Shown here: piece after piece, positions 28,979-37,809 of the stretch | How positions within the stretch are numbered: position 1 is the stretch's first letter | How the letters are laid out: each line of letters begins with the position of its first letter | Assembly (NCBI RefSeq): GCF_019733395.1 | Contig: NZ_JAIHOO010000001.1 | Coordinates: 2,604,501-2,668,500 of the forward strand | Length of the DNA: 64,000 nucleotides | Reading direction: 5' to 3' | DNA from: Lysobacter sp. BMK333-48F3 | GTDB lineage: Bacteria > Pseudomonadota > Gammaproteobacteria > Xanthomonadales > Xanthomonadaceae | Program-made: the position numbers and the translations under genes | The notes under the pieces: generated by a model | The model's input: only the letters and a program-made list of their open reading frames with translations | What the model was told of the DNA's origin: nothing | The model's database searches: none

Positions 28979-30025
28979 TCACCAGCCGCGCTGGATCGGC
29001 CGTGCGCCGAGCATGGCCTGGCGGATGCCGGGCAGGGCGAGGAAGTCGTGCGGGAAACCCAGGCGCACCGCGCTGGCTTCGTCCAGGCGCTGCAACTGCG
29101 CCGGCTCGAACACCACCTCGAGCGCCTCCAGGTTCTCCAGCAACTGCGCCGGGGTGCGCGCGCCGATCACCGGTACGATCGGTTGCTGGCGCTGCAGCAG
29201 CCAGGCCAGCGCGACCTGCGCCGGGGTGCGCCGCATGTCCTGGGCGACGGCTTTGACCACCTCGGCGATGTCCAGCGCGCGCTCGGTCAGCGCGCCGTTG
29301 CCGATCGCCACCGCATGCCGTCCCTGGGCGCCGGCCGGATCGAGGTCGGCGCGGCCGTACTTGCCGCTCAGCACGCCCGAGGCCAACGGCGACCAGGCGG
29401 TGACGCCCAGCCCCAGCGCCTGCGCCATCGGCAGCAGTTCGCGCTCGCCGTCGCGCTGGGCCAGGCTGGCTTCGATCTGCAGCGCGATCAATGGCGACCA
29501 GCCGCGCAGCTCGGCCAGGGTCTGCATGCGCGCGGCCTGCCAGGCCGGCAGGTCGGAGACGCCGGCGTAGAGCACCTTGCCGGCGCGGACCAGGTCGTCG
29601 AAGCCGCGCATCACTTCCTCGGCCGGAGTGGTGTCGTCCCAGGCGTGCAGGTACAGCAGGTCGATGTAGTCGCTGCCGAGCCGGCGCAGGCTGGCCTCGA
29701 CCGAACGCTGCAGGTTCTTGCGGTGGTTGCCGCCGGCGTTGGGGTCGGCCGGATCCATGCTCAGCGAGTACTTGGTCGCGATCACCAGCGCGTCGCGGCG
29801 GCCGCGGGCGAACTCGCCGAGCAGGCGCTCGGAGCTGCCGCCTGTGTAGAAGTTGGCGCTGTCGAAGAAGTTGCCGCCGCGTTCGAGGTAGAGATCGAAC
29901 ACTTGCCGCGCTTGTTCGCGGTCGCTGCCCCAGCCCCAGTCGTCGCCGAAGGTCATCGTGCCCAGGCTGACCGGGCTGACGCGCAGGCCGGAGCGGCCGA
30001 GGGTGCGGTAATGGTCCAGACGCAT
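28979..30025 (-). CDS. Aldo/keto reductase
   Basis: A 348-residue NADPH-dependent TIM-barrel reductase of the AKR superfamily. The catalytic tetrad is visible: Asp in FFDSANFY (residues ~53-60, which also gives the Tyr), Lys in VIATKYSL (~83) and His in LLYLHAWDD (~125-133). RTLGRSGLRVSPVSLGTMTFGDDWGWG at the start and a C-terminal NADP-binding VIGARTPAQLLENLEAL (~300-316) place it with the YajO/Tas-like group. Physiological substrate is unknown; carbonyl detoxification is common in the family. It is a single leftward gene; a different gene type (thioesterase) lies 124 nt upstream. Confidence 0.9.
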   Translation of the reverse strand: MRLDHYRTLGRSGLRVSPVSLGTMTFGDDWGWGSDREQARQVFDLYLERGGNFFDSANFYTGGSSERLLGEFARGRRDALVIATKYSLSMDPADPNAGGNHRKNLQRSVEASLRRLGSDYIDLLYLHAWDDTTPAEEVMRGFDDLVRAGKVLYAGVSDLPAWQAARMQTLAELRGWSPLIALQIEASLAQRDGERELLPMAQALGLGVTAWSPLASGVLSGKYGRADLDPAGAQGRHAVAIGNGALTERALDIAEVVKAVAQDMRRTPAQVALAWLLQRQQPIVPVIGARTPAQLLENLEALEVVFEPAQLQRLDEASAVRLGFPHDFLALPGIRQAMLGARPIQRGW

Positions 30026-30149
30026 TCGCAGTTCCTGATGGGGAAAGTGCGCGCAGTCTAGGAAGCGGGGCGCAGGCGTAATATCCGCAGCTTGCGCTGG
30101 CGAGCCGTTCGCGAATGCGGGCCGTAGAAACGCGGCGCGGGGACTTTGC

Positions 30150-30563
30150 TCAGCGCGGCAACGGCGGCACCGGCGTCGGCGCGCCGTTCGCGTCGAGCGC
30201 GATCATGGTGAAGCGGCCGCGGGTGGCGAGCTGCGACTCGCCCGACAGCAGGTCTTCCTTGTGCATCTCGACCTCGACCTGCATCGAAGTGCGGCCGGTT
30301 TCGACCACCCGCGCGACCAGCTCGACCAGCGCGCCCTTGGGCACCGCGGTATGGAAGTCGATCTGTTCCGAGCGCGCGGTGACCACGGTGCGCCGGGCAT
30401 AGCGCGAGGCGGCGATGAACGCGGCCTTGTCCATCCACGCCAGCGCCTGGCCGCCGAACAGCGTGCCCAGGTGATTGGTGTGGTCGGGGAAGACGATTTC
30501 GGTCATGCGGGCTTCGGTCATGGCGGCGGAGTCGGCAGCGGGGGAGTCGATGAGGTCGAACAT
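30150..30563 (-). CDS. Acyl-CoA thioesterase (YciA-like hotdog fold)
   Basis: A 137-residue hotdog-fold protein. The start MFDLIDSPAADSAAMTEARMTEIVFP at 30563 is used; the later Met at residue 15 or 20 could also serve. The core DHTNHLGTLFGGQALAWMDKAAFIAASRYARRTVVTARSEQIDFHTAVPKGALVEL (residues ~27-82) has the G-G-LFGG and Asp/Asn features of YciA/BACH acyl-CoA thioesterases. It hydrolyses acyl-CoA to free acid and CoA in the cytosol. Chain-length preference cannot be read from sequence. Confidence 0.88.
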   Translation of the reverse strand: MFDLIDSPAADSAAMTEARMTEIVFPDHTNHLGTLFGGQALAWMDKAAFIAASRYARRTVVTARSEQIDFHTAVPKGALVELVARVVETGRTSMQVEVEMHKEDLLSGESQLATRGRFTMIALDANGAPTPVPPLPR

Positions 30564-30675
30564 TCCAGGACAACAGGTAATGCGTGCCTTCCCACGCTTG
30601 CGGCGAGCGAAGCAAGTGCGGGGCCGGGAGGAGTGGGGCGAGGGGAGGGAGCGATGGAGGCGCCGGGCGGGGCGC

Positions 30676-30716
30676 GCCCTCACCCCAACCCCTCTCCCGT
30701 GAACGGGAGAGGGGCT
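30676..30716. repeat. GGGAGAGGGG hairpin repeat after nrdB
   Basis: CCCTCACCCCAACC is followed by CCCTCTCCCGT/ACGGGAGAGGGG, a REP-like hairpin seen again at 31825-31865 beside nrdA. In leftward reading it begins 11 nt after the nrdB stop and may act as a terminator or 3' stabiliser. Confidence 0.7.
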
Positions 30717-30726
30717 TCGGAGCGGA

Positions 30727-31743
30727 TCAGAACGCTTCGTCGAACGCGACTTCGCCCTGCACGCCGACCTGGTAGGCCGAGACCCGGCGTTCGAAGAAAT
30801 TGGTCACTTCCTGCACGTCCTGCAGATCCATGAAGGCGAAGGGATTGGACGCGCCGAAATGCTTGGGCATGCCGAGCTGGACCATGCGCTGGTCGGCGCA
30901 GTACTGCAGGTACTGGCGCATGTCCTTCAGCGACAGGCCGACCACGCCGCCGGACAGCACGTCCTGGGCGAACAGGCACTCGCATTCGACCGCTTCCTCG
31001 AACATCTTCACCACCTGCGCGCGCAGGTCGGCGTCGAACAGGTCGGGTTCCTCTTCGCGCGCGGTGCGGATGACTTCGAACGCGAACGCCATGTGGCAGC
31101 TCTCGTCGCGGAACACCCAGTTGGTGCCCGAGGCCAGGCCGTTGAGCAGGCCGCGCGAGCGCAGGTAGTAGACGTAGGCGAAGGCGGCGAAGAAGAACAG
31201 GCCTTCGATGCAGCCGGCGAAGCAGATCAGGTTGAGCAGGAACTGGCGGCGCTGCTCGCGGGTCTCGATCCGCTTCAAGCCCTGGATCGAGTCGATCCAG
31301 CGGAAGCAGAACTCGGCCTTGGCCCGGATCGAGGGAATGTTCTCGACCGCGGCGAAGGCCTTGGCGCGCTCGTTCGGATCCGGCAGGTAGGTGTCGAGCA
31401 GGGTCAGGTAGAACTGCACGTGCAGCGCTTCCTCGTACAGCTGCCGCGACAGGTACATGCGCGCTTCCGGCGCGTTGATGTGCTGGTACAGGTTCAGCAC
31501 CAGGTTGTTGGCGACGATGCTGTCGCCGGTGGCGAAGAACGCGACCAGGCGTTCGACCAGGTGCCGCTCGGCCGGGCCGAACTTGTGCTTGAGGTCGTTG
31601 ACGTCCTGCGAGAAATCGACTTCCTCGACGGTCCAAGTGTTGCGGATCGCGTCGCGGTACATCTCGTAGAAATGCGGATAGCGCATCGGCCGCAGGGTGA
31701 GATCGAAGCCGGGATCGAGCAGGCGGGGCGGAGCGATGGACAT
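30727..31743 (-). CDS. nrdB: Class Ia ribonucleotide reductase beta subunit
   Basis: A 338-residue di-iron subunit that generates the tyrosyl radical used by NrdA. The ATG at 31743 starts MSIAPPRLLDPGFDLTLRPMRYP. Ligand helices: EEALHVQFYLTLLDTY (residues ~102-117) holds the Glu-x-x-His pair and the radical Tyr four residues after the His. The second half gives ECECLFAQ, and NWVFRDESCHMAFAFEVI (~197-214) holds the second Glu-x-x-His pair. The radical Tyr being present rules out class Ic. Genes run nrdA-nrdB leftward with 132 nt of hairpin repeats between them. Expected control: the B12 riboswitch upstream of nrdA. Confidence 0.95.
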   Translation of the reverse strand: MSIAPPRLLDPGFDLTLRPMRYPHFYEMYRDAIRNTWTVEEVDFSQDVNDLKHKFGPAERHLVERLVAFFATGDSIVANNLVLNLYQHINAPEARMYLSRQLYEEALHVQFYLTLLDTYLPDPNERAKAFAAVENIPSIRAKAEFCFRWIDSIQGLKRIETREQRRQFLLNLICFAGCIEGLFFFAAFAYVYYLRSRGLLNGLASGTNWVFRDESCHMAFAFEVIRTAREEEPDLFDADLRAQVVKMFEEAVECECLFAQDVLSGGVVGLSLKDMRQYLQYCADQRMVQLGMPKHFGASNPFAFMDLQDVQEVTNFFERRVSAYQVGVQGEVAFDEAF

Positions 31744-31763
31744 GGTGGTTCCTTGATGCTTTT

Positions 31764-31789
31764 CCCTTCTCCCGCGCGCGGGAGAAGGG
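31764..31789. repeat. Perfect 26-bp palindrome between nrdA and nrdB
   Basis: CCCTTCTCCCGCG meets its exact complement CGCGGGAGAAGGG with no loop. Together with the REP-like unit at 31825-31865 it fills the nrdA-nrdB spacer. It may reduce nrdB expression relative to nrdA or protect mRNA ends. Confidence 0.75.
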
Positions 31790-31824
31790 GCCCGAAGGGC
31801 GGATGAGGGCGGTGCGGGCGCGCG

Positions 31825-31865
31825 GCCCTCACCCCAACCCCTCTCCCGCATGCGGGAGAGGGGCT
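31825..31865. repeat. GGGAGAGGGG hairpin repeat after nrdA
   Basis: This second copy of the unit at 30676-30716 has the same CCCTCACCCCAACC flank and the same stem, but loop GCATGC. It starts 10 nt downstream of the nrdA stop. Confidence 0.7.
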
Positions 31866-31875
31866 TTGCGGCGCG

Positions 31876-34347
31876 TTACTGGCAGGCTTCGCAGGCTTCC
31901 GGGTTTTCCAGCGAGCAGGCGATGGCCTCGCTGGGCGTGTATTCCGGCTTGGGCGCGGCCGCAGCGGCCGGGGCGCTGACCGTGGTCTTGGCGATCTTGG
32001 TCGCCGGGCGCGAGCGCAGGTAGTAGGTGGTTTTCAGGCCCTTCTTCCAGGCGTACATGTACATCGAGCTGAGCTGGCCGATGTTCGGGCTTTCGATGAA
32101 CAGGTTGAGCGACTGGCTCTGGTCGATGTAGGCGCCGCGGTCGGCGGCCATGTCGATCAGCGAGCGCATCGGCAGCTCCCAGGCGGTGCGGTAGACCTGG
32201 CGCAGCGATTCGGGGATCTCGTTCACCGCCTGGATCGAGCCTTCGGCCATCTTGATCCGGTCGCGCATGTCCGCGGTCCACAGGCCCAGGCGCTTGAGCT
32301 CTTCGACCAGGTACTTGTTGACCACCAAGAAGTCGCCGGACAGGGTCTCGCGCTTGAATAGGTTCGACACCTGCGGCTCGATGCATTCGTAGCAGCCGGC
32401 GATCGAGGCGATGGTCGCGGTCGGGGCGATCGCGATCAACAGCGAATTGCGCAGGCCGTGTTCGGCGATGCGCTTGCGCAGCGCATCCCAGCGCTCGGGC
32501 TGCGAAGGCGTCACGCCCCAGGCTTCGAACTGCAGCTCGCCGATCGAGGCGCGGGTGTCGGCGAAGGCCGGGTGCCGGCCGTGCTCCATCGCCAGCTCGT
32601 TCGACGCCGACAGGGCGTGGAAATAGATCGCCTCGGCGATCTCCTGGGCGAGCTTGCGCGCCGGTTCCGAGTCGAACGGCAGGCGCAGCTTGAAGAACAC
32701 GTCCTGCAGGCCCATCGAGCCCAGGCCGACCGGGCGCCACTTGAGGTTGGCGCGGCGCGCGGTCTCGATCGGGTAGAAGTTCAGGTCGATGACGCGGTCG
32801 AGCTGGCGCACGGCCAGGCGCACGGTCTCGGCCAGCTTGTCGAAGTCGAACGCGCCCTTGCCGTCCTCGTACATCTCGACGTGGTGCGAGAGATTGATCG
32901 AGCCCAGGTTGCACACCGCGGTCTCGTCCTGCGAGGTGACCTCGAGGATCTCGGTGCACAGATTCGACAGGTGGATGACGTTGCCGTCGCGCAGGGTCTG
33001 GTTGGACGCGCGGTTGGACTTGTCCTTGAAGTTCATCCAGCCGTTGCCGGTCTGCGCCAGGGTGCGCATCATCCGGCCGTAGATGTCGCGCGCCTTGACC
33101 TTCTTGGTCGCCAGGCCGGCGGCTTCGGCGGCGTGGTAGGCGCGCTCGAAGGCCTCGCCCCACAGGTCGGTCAGCTGCGGCACCTTGGCCGGGTCGAACA
33201 GCGACCAATCGCCGTCGGCTTCGACCCGGCGCATGAATTCGTCCGGAATCCAGTTGGCCAGGTTGAGGTTATGGGTGCGGCGCGCTTCGTCGCCGGTGTT
33301 GTCGCGCAGTTCGAGGAATTCCTCGACGTCGGCGTGCCAGGGCTCCAGATACACGCAGGCCGCGCCCTTGCGCTTGCCGCCCTGGTTGACCGCGGCGACC
33401 GAGGCGTCGAGGGTCTTCAGCCACGGCACGATGCCGTTGGACAGGCCGTTGGTCGAGCGGATCAGCGAGCCGCGCGAACGGATCCGGGTATAGCTCAGGC
33501 CGATGCCGCCGCTGAACTTGCTCAGCTTGGCCACGTCCATGTAGCGCTTGTAGATCGCTTCCAGCGAATCGTCCGGCGAGTCCAGCAGGAAGCAGCTCGA
33601 CAGCTGCTCGTGGGTGGTGCCGGCGTTGAACAGGGTCGGCGAGGACGGGATGTAGTCGAGCTGGGCCATGCGCCGGTACAGCGCCAGGGCGTCGCCGACG
33701 TCCTCGCTGAGCGCGCAGGCGATGCGCAGGAAGAACTGCTGCGGGGTTTCGATCACGGTGCGCGCGGTCGGGTGGCGCAGCAGGTAGCGATCGTAGAGGG
33801 TGCGCAGGCCGAAGTAGTCGAAGCGGGCGTCCAGGCCGCGGTCGATCGCGTCGTTGAGCTTGCGCGCATGGGCCTGGACGAATTCGAGCAGGCGCTGGTT
33901 GATCAGGCCGAGTTCGTGGCCGCGCTGGATCGACTGCGAGAAAGCGTGGATCTCGACTCCGGCGACTTCCTTCTCGATCACCCCGGCCAGCAGGCGCGCG
34001 GCGAGGCGGCCGTACTCGGGCTCCTCGGCGGTCAGCAGGGCGGCGGTGCGGATCGACAGTTCGTCGAGTTCGCGGGTGGTCGCGCCGTCGTACAGGCCGG
34101 AGATGGTGCGGGTGGCCACGCGCATCGGATCGACCGAGTACAGGCCTTCGCCGCAGCGGGTCACCGCGCGCACGATCTTGTTCAGGTCGACCGGTTCGCG
34201 GCGGCCGCTGCGCTTGGTCACGCTCATGGTGAGGTTGGCCGCGGGCGGCGTCAGGGCGAAGCCGGGCGCGGCGGAGGCGTCCTGGCGGGGCGGGGCGGCG
34301 CCGGCGGGGGCGGCGGCGACGGAAGGATCGGTGGCGAGCGTGGTCAT
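31876..34347 (-). CDS. nrdA: Class Ia ribonucleotide reductase alpha subunit
   Basis: An 823-residue catalytic subunit reducing ribonucleoside diphosphates to deoxyribonucleotides. The ATG at 34347 is followed by an Ala/Pro-rich extension, then the ATP-cone VTKRSGRREPVDLNKIVRAVTRCGEGL (residues ~43-69). Active-site Cys residues are in LSSCFLLDSPDDSLEAIYKRY (~250), NLCTEILE (~460) and ETAVCNLGSINLSHH (~480). The C-terminal NPEACEACQ carries the Cys pair that passes electrons from thioredoxin/glutaredoxin. It is ~60 residues longer than E. coli NrdA, mainly at the amino end. The leader holds a cobalamin riboswitch, unusual for class I enzymes and a sign that a B12-dependent class II enzyme exists elsewhere. 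Confidence 0.95.
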   Translation of the reverse strand: MTTLATDPSVAAAPAGAAPPRQDASAAPGFALTPPAANLTMSVTKRSGRREPVDLNKIVRAVTRCGEGLYSVDPMRVATRTISGLYDGATTRELDELSIRTAALLTAEEPEYGRLAARLLAGVIEKEVAGVEIHAFSQSIQRGHELGLINQRLLEFVQAHARKLNDAIDRGLDARFDYFGLRTLYDRYLLRHPTARTVIETPQQFFLRIACALSEDVGDALALYRRMAQLDYIPSSPTLFNAGTTHEQLSSCFLLDSPDDSLEAIYKRYMDVAKLSKFSGGIGLSYTRIRSRGSLIRSTNGLSNGIVPWLKTLDASVAAVNQGGKRKGAACVYLEPWHADVEEFLELRDNTGDEARRTHNLNLANWIPDEFMRRVEADGDWSLFDPAKVPQLTDLWGEAFERAYHAAEAAGLATKKVKARDIYGRMMRTLAQTGNGWMNFKDKSNRASNQTLRDGNVIHLSNLCTEILEVTSQDETAVCNLGSINLSHHVEMYEDGKGAFDFDKLAETVRLAVRQLDRVIDLNFYPIETARRANLKWRPVGLGSMGLQDVFFKLRLPFDSEPARKLAQEIAEAIYFHALSASNELAMEHGRHPAFADTRASIGELQFEAWGVTPSQPERWDALRKRIAEHGLRNSLLIAIAPTATIASIAGCYECIEPQVSNLFKRETLSGDFLVVNKYLVEELKRLGLWTADMRDRIKMAEGSIQAVNEIPESLRQVYRTAWELPMRSLIDMAADRGAYIDQSQSLNLFIESPNIGQLSSMYMYAWKKGLKTTYYLRSRPATKIAKTTVSAPAAAAAPKPEYTPSEAIACSLENPEACEACQ

Positions 34348-34654
34348 GGGCGTCTCCGGGGCATGGGCGCACGGGTCGCCGTCCTTCCCGCGAAGGACGG
34401 CGTGCGGAGAGTGCGGACGCGCCATCGCGACGGGCCGCGCGCGCGGCGTCGCCGATGGCACGGCCGTGCCCCCGCGGGCGCGGAAACTCGGGAGCGTGCT
34501 GGCAGGGTGTCGCACGCGCCGAGACGGGCGCGGCCCGTTCCGCGCATGGCGCCGAAACGGACGGACGCGACGGCGACGAGGCCCTCGCGTTGCGACACCG
34601 GCCGTCTTCCCCCGAAGACTCCTGGGCCGGTACCGCGCGGTGTGCAGGCGCGCG

Positions 34655-34925
34655 GCTGTCGGCAGGTCTTCGGGCTCGGGACTTCAGAGCGAGAAAGAGC
34701 GCAGAGACATGAGAGTGAGAGCGGGGCGCCGCTCGTTCGCTGCTCAGGTCTCTGCGCTCTCGGCTCGTTCCTCCTACTAAGGCCGCTTCCCAGGCGCTCC
34801 GCCCAGTGCCATGACCCGTTCGTTTCCCATACCGCTGCGGGGCAGCGCCGGCTTCGGGCGGCGTCCAACGCCTTGCCCCTACCGGCTTCCCTTTTCAGCC
34901 GATCTCGCGACCGGCACCGACGGGC
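34655..34925 (-). ncRNA. Cobalamin riboswitch (nrdAB leader)
   Basis: Minus-strand reading gives AAGGGAAGCCGGT, GCGCTGCCCCGCAGCGGTAT, GGCACTGGGCGGAGCGCCTGG followed in order by a GGAAGCGGCC block, a long imperfect hairpin arm, and the B12 box AGCCCGAAGACCTGCC (complement of 34661-34676). The aptamer core is nearly identical to that of metE while the variable arm differs. It starts ~310 nt before nrdA; the sequence between (34348-34654) shows no gene and no clear intrinsic terminator. Ends are approximate. Confidence 0.92.
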
Positions 34926-35058
34926 ACAACATAGTGTGGTTCGCGCGATCCGTCAACGCGATATATGGTGAGGCAGTGAGATGCGAAGAGAGTCAAGCCC
35001 CTTAATCGCCAAGCCCGGCATGGTGTAACGTGCGCGCCATAAGGACCGGGAAAGCGTG

Positions 35059-37809
35059 ATGGAATCACTACTCGTGTTGCTGGCGCTGGCGGTGCTGCTG
35101 GTGCCGGTGTTGCTCGTGGTCGCCCTGGTCCAGATCGCCGGGCTGAAGTCGCGGGTGAGCGAACTGGAGCGCGCGCTGGCCGGCCTGCGCAGCCAGGCCG
35201 AGACGCGCGAACCGACCCTGGCCGAACGCATGGCGGGCGAAGCGCCGCCGCGGCCGGTCCCGGCCGTCGCGCCGCCAGCGGTCGTCGCGGCCCAGGACGA
35301 TCCGGCGTCCGCATCGCCTGTGCCGCCGCCGTTGCCGTCGGCCCCGCCGGTGGCCGCGCGCGCCGCGCCGCCGCCCTTGCCGCCGCGCCCGGCCGCGCCG
35401 CGCGCGCCGCGCGCGCCGGCCGCACCGCCGCCGCCGGATGTGTTCACCCTCGGCCTGCGCTGGCTGCGGCGCTGGTTCAGCGAAGGCAACGTGCCGGTCA
35501 AGGTCGGCGTGCTGGTGTTGTTCGCCGGCGTCGCCGCCTTGCTGAAGTACGCCAGCGACCAGGGCTGGATGCGCCTGCCGATGGAGTTGCGCCTGAGCGG
35601 CGTGGCCCTGGCGGCGATGGCCGGCCTGGTGTTCGGCTGGCGCCAGCGCGAACGCAAGCGCGCGTTCGCCTTGAGCCTGCAGGGCGGCGCGATCGGCGTG
35701 CTGCTGCTGGTGGTGTTCGCCGCGTTCAAGCTGTACGGGATGATCCCGGCCGCGGCCGCGTTCGGACTCAGCGTGGCCCTGGTGGCCGGCGCCGGGGTGC
35801 TGGCGGTGCGGCAGAACGCGTTGGCGCTGGCGGTGTTCGCGATCCTGGCCGGCTTCCTCGCGCCGATCTGGCTGTCGACCGGCTCGGGCAACCACGTCGC
35901 CCTGTTCGGCTATTACGCCGTGCTCAACGCCGGCATCTTCGCCATCGCCTGGTGGCGGCCGTGGCGGGCGCTGAACCTGCTCGGCTTCGCCTTCACCTGG
36001 GGCATCGGCACGCTGTGGGGCGTGCTGCGCTACCGCGCCGAGCACTTCGCCAGCACCGAACCGTTCCTGCTGCTGTTCTTCGCCTTCTATCTGCTGATCC
36101 CGGTGCTGTACGCGCGCCGCCGCGCCGCCGGCCGGCGCGACCTGATCGACGGCTGCCTGGTGTTCGGCACGCCGTTGATCGCGTTCTCGCTGCAAGCGGG
36201 TTTGCTGGAGGGCGAGCGCATGCCGCTGGCGTTCTGCGCGCTGGGCCTGGGCGCGCTGTACGCGCTGCTGGCCGCGGCGCTGCGCCGCGATGCGCGCTTC
36301 GTCGGTCTGGCCACGCCCTATGCCTTGCTCGCGGTGGGCTTTGCGACCCTGGCGATCCCCTTGGCCCTGGCGGCCGAAGCCACCGCCTGCGTGTTCGCCC
36401 TGGAAGGCGCGGCCCTGGTCTGGCTGGGCCTGCGCCAGCACCGCCTGCTGCCGCAGCTGACCGGCGCCGGCCTGCAACTGGCGGCCGCCTTCGCGTTCGC
36501 GATCGGCGCCAGCGATGCGGTGTGGGACGCGCAGCGGCCGCTGCTCAACGCCAGCTTCGCCGGCGCGCTGCTGATCGCCGTCGCCGGTTTCGCCAGCGCC
36601 TGGAGCCATCGCCGCAGCGACGCGCCGCGACTGGCCCTGCCGTATTACGTCTGGGGCCTGGCCTGGTGGCTGGGCGCGGTCGGCAGCGAGATCGCCGAGT
36701 TTGTGATTGCGCGCGAACGCGTCGATGCGGTGCTGATGCTGGTCGCCGCGACCGGCCTGGCCGCGGCCGAGGTGTTCCGCCGCCACGATTGGCGCGCGCT
36801 GTCGGCGACCGCGACCTTGGCCCTGCTCGCGGCGGTGCCGCTGGTGTTCGCCCAGGTCGAAGCGCACGGGCAGCCGTTCGCCGCACTGGGCTGGCTGGCC
36901 TGGGCGGTGTATGCGCTGTGCGGCGCGCGTAGCCTGGCCGCGCTGCGCGAGCGCGCCGGACCGGAACTCGGTTTCGCCCATGCCGGCTGGCTGTGGGCCT
37001 GGACCTTGGCGATCGGCATCGGCCTGCACCGCTGGCTGCGGCCCGACGGCCGCACGGTGCCGGTCGACGAGGTCTACGGCAGTGGCTGGAGCGCCGCGGC
37101 GGTGTTGTTGCCGGTGCTGGCGAGCGCGGCCCTGCTGTTGTGGCGTCCGCGCGCGATCGGCTGGCCGGTGGCGGCGCAGTTGCCGCGTTGGCGCGCGCCG
37201 GCGCTGGCCTCGTTCCTGTTGGCGGCGTGGCTGGCGATCGCACTGTACGCCTTCGATCCGGCGCGGTCCTCGCCGCTGCCGTGGTTGCCGCTGCTGAATC
37301 CGCTCGGCCTGCTGCAGTGGGCGGCGCTGGCGATCGCCGGCGTGTGGCTGGCCTCGCCGTTGGTCGATGCCGGCCTGGGCCGGCGCCGCGTGCCGTTGCT
37401 GGCGGCGGCCGGGTTCGGCCTGATCACCCTGGAAGTGCTGCGCACTGCGCATGCCTGGGGCGGAGTGCCCTGGGGGCCGTCGATGTTCGACACCAGTCTG
37501 GTGCAGACCAGTCTGACCGTGGTCTGGAGCGTGCTCGGCGTGGCCGGTTGGATCGCCGGCTCGCGCCGCGGCCAGCGCGGCCTGTGGCTGGCCGGCGCGG
37601 TGCTGATGGCGGTGGTGCTGGCCAAGCTGGTGCTGGTCGACCGCGGCCACCTCGGCAATCTGCTCGGCATCGCCTCGTTCATCGCCTACGGCCTGCTGTG
37701 CACCGTGGTCGGCTACTTCGCGCCGGCGCCGCCGTCCGCTGCGGCGCCGGCAGCGCGTTCTTCGTCCTCGACGGCTACTTCATCCGACTCCGCGGAGACC
37801 GGCGTTTGA
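35059..37809 (+). CDS. DUF2339 polytopic membrane protein
   Basis: A 916-residue protein. ATG 35059 is preferred to the GTG one codon earlier. An amino-terminal helix (LLVLLALAVLLVPVLLVVALVQIA) is followed by a short coiled coil (LKSRVSELERALAGLRSQAE), a Pro/Ala-rich linker (residues ~60-125) and more than 20 predicted helices from ~145 to ~900. FSEGNVPVKVGVLVLFAGVAALLKYASDQGWM (~143-174) is the diagnostic DUF2339 start. Function is unknown; the protein resembles a large envelope scaffold or transporter. It overlaps the downstream DUF3999 gene by 4 nt, and the two families are found together, so they probably act as a pair. Confidence 0.85.
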   Translation: MESLLVLLALAVLLVPVLLVVALVQIAGLKSRVSELERALAGLRSQAETREPTLAERMAGEAPPRPVPAVAPPAVVAAQDDPASASPVPPPLPSAPPVAARAAPPPLPPRPAAPRAPRAPAAPPPPDVFTLGLRWLRRWFSEGNVPVKVGVLVLFAGVAALLKYASDQGWMRLPMELRLSGVALAAMAGLVFGWRQRERKRAFALSLQGGAIGVLLLVVFAAFKLYGMIPAAAAFGLSVALVAGAGVLAVRQNALALAVFAILAGFLAPIWLSTGSGNHVALFGYYAVLNAGIFAIAWWRPWRALNLLGFAFTWGIGTLWGVLRYRAEHFASTEPFLLLFFAFYLLIPVLYARRRAAGRRDLIDGCLVFGTPLIAFSLQAGLLEGERMPLAFCALGLGALYALLAAALRRDARFVGLATPYALLAVGFATLAIPLALAAEATACVFALEGAALVWLGLRQHRLLPQLTGAGLQLAAAFAFAIGASDAVWDAQRPLLNASFAGALLIAVAGFASAWSHRRSDAPRLALPYYVWGLAWWLGAVGSEIAEFVIARERVDAVLMLVAATGLAAAEVFRRHDWRALSATATLALLAAVPLVFAQVEAHGQPFAALGWLAWAVYALCGARSLAALRERAGPELGFAHAGWLWAWTLAIGIGLHRWLRPDGRTVPVDEVYGSGWSAAAVLLPVLASAALLLWRPRAIGWPVAAQLPRWRAPALASFLLAAWLAIALYAFDPARSSPLPWLPLLNPLGLLQWAALAIAGVWLASPLVDAGLGRRRVPLLAAAGFGLITLEVLRTAHAWGGVPWGPSMFDTSLVQTSLTVVWSVLGVAGWIAGSRRGQRGLWLAGAVLMAVVLAKLVLVDRGHLGNLLGIASFIAYGLLCTVVGYFAPAPPSAAAPAARSSSSTATSSDSAETGV

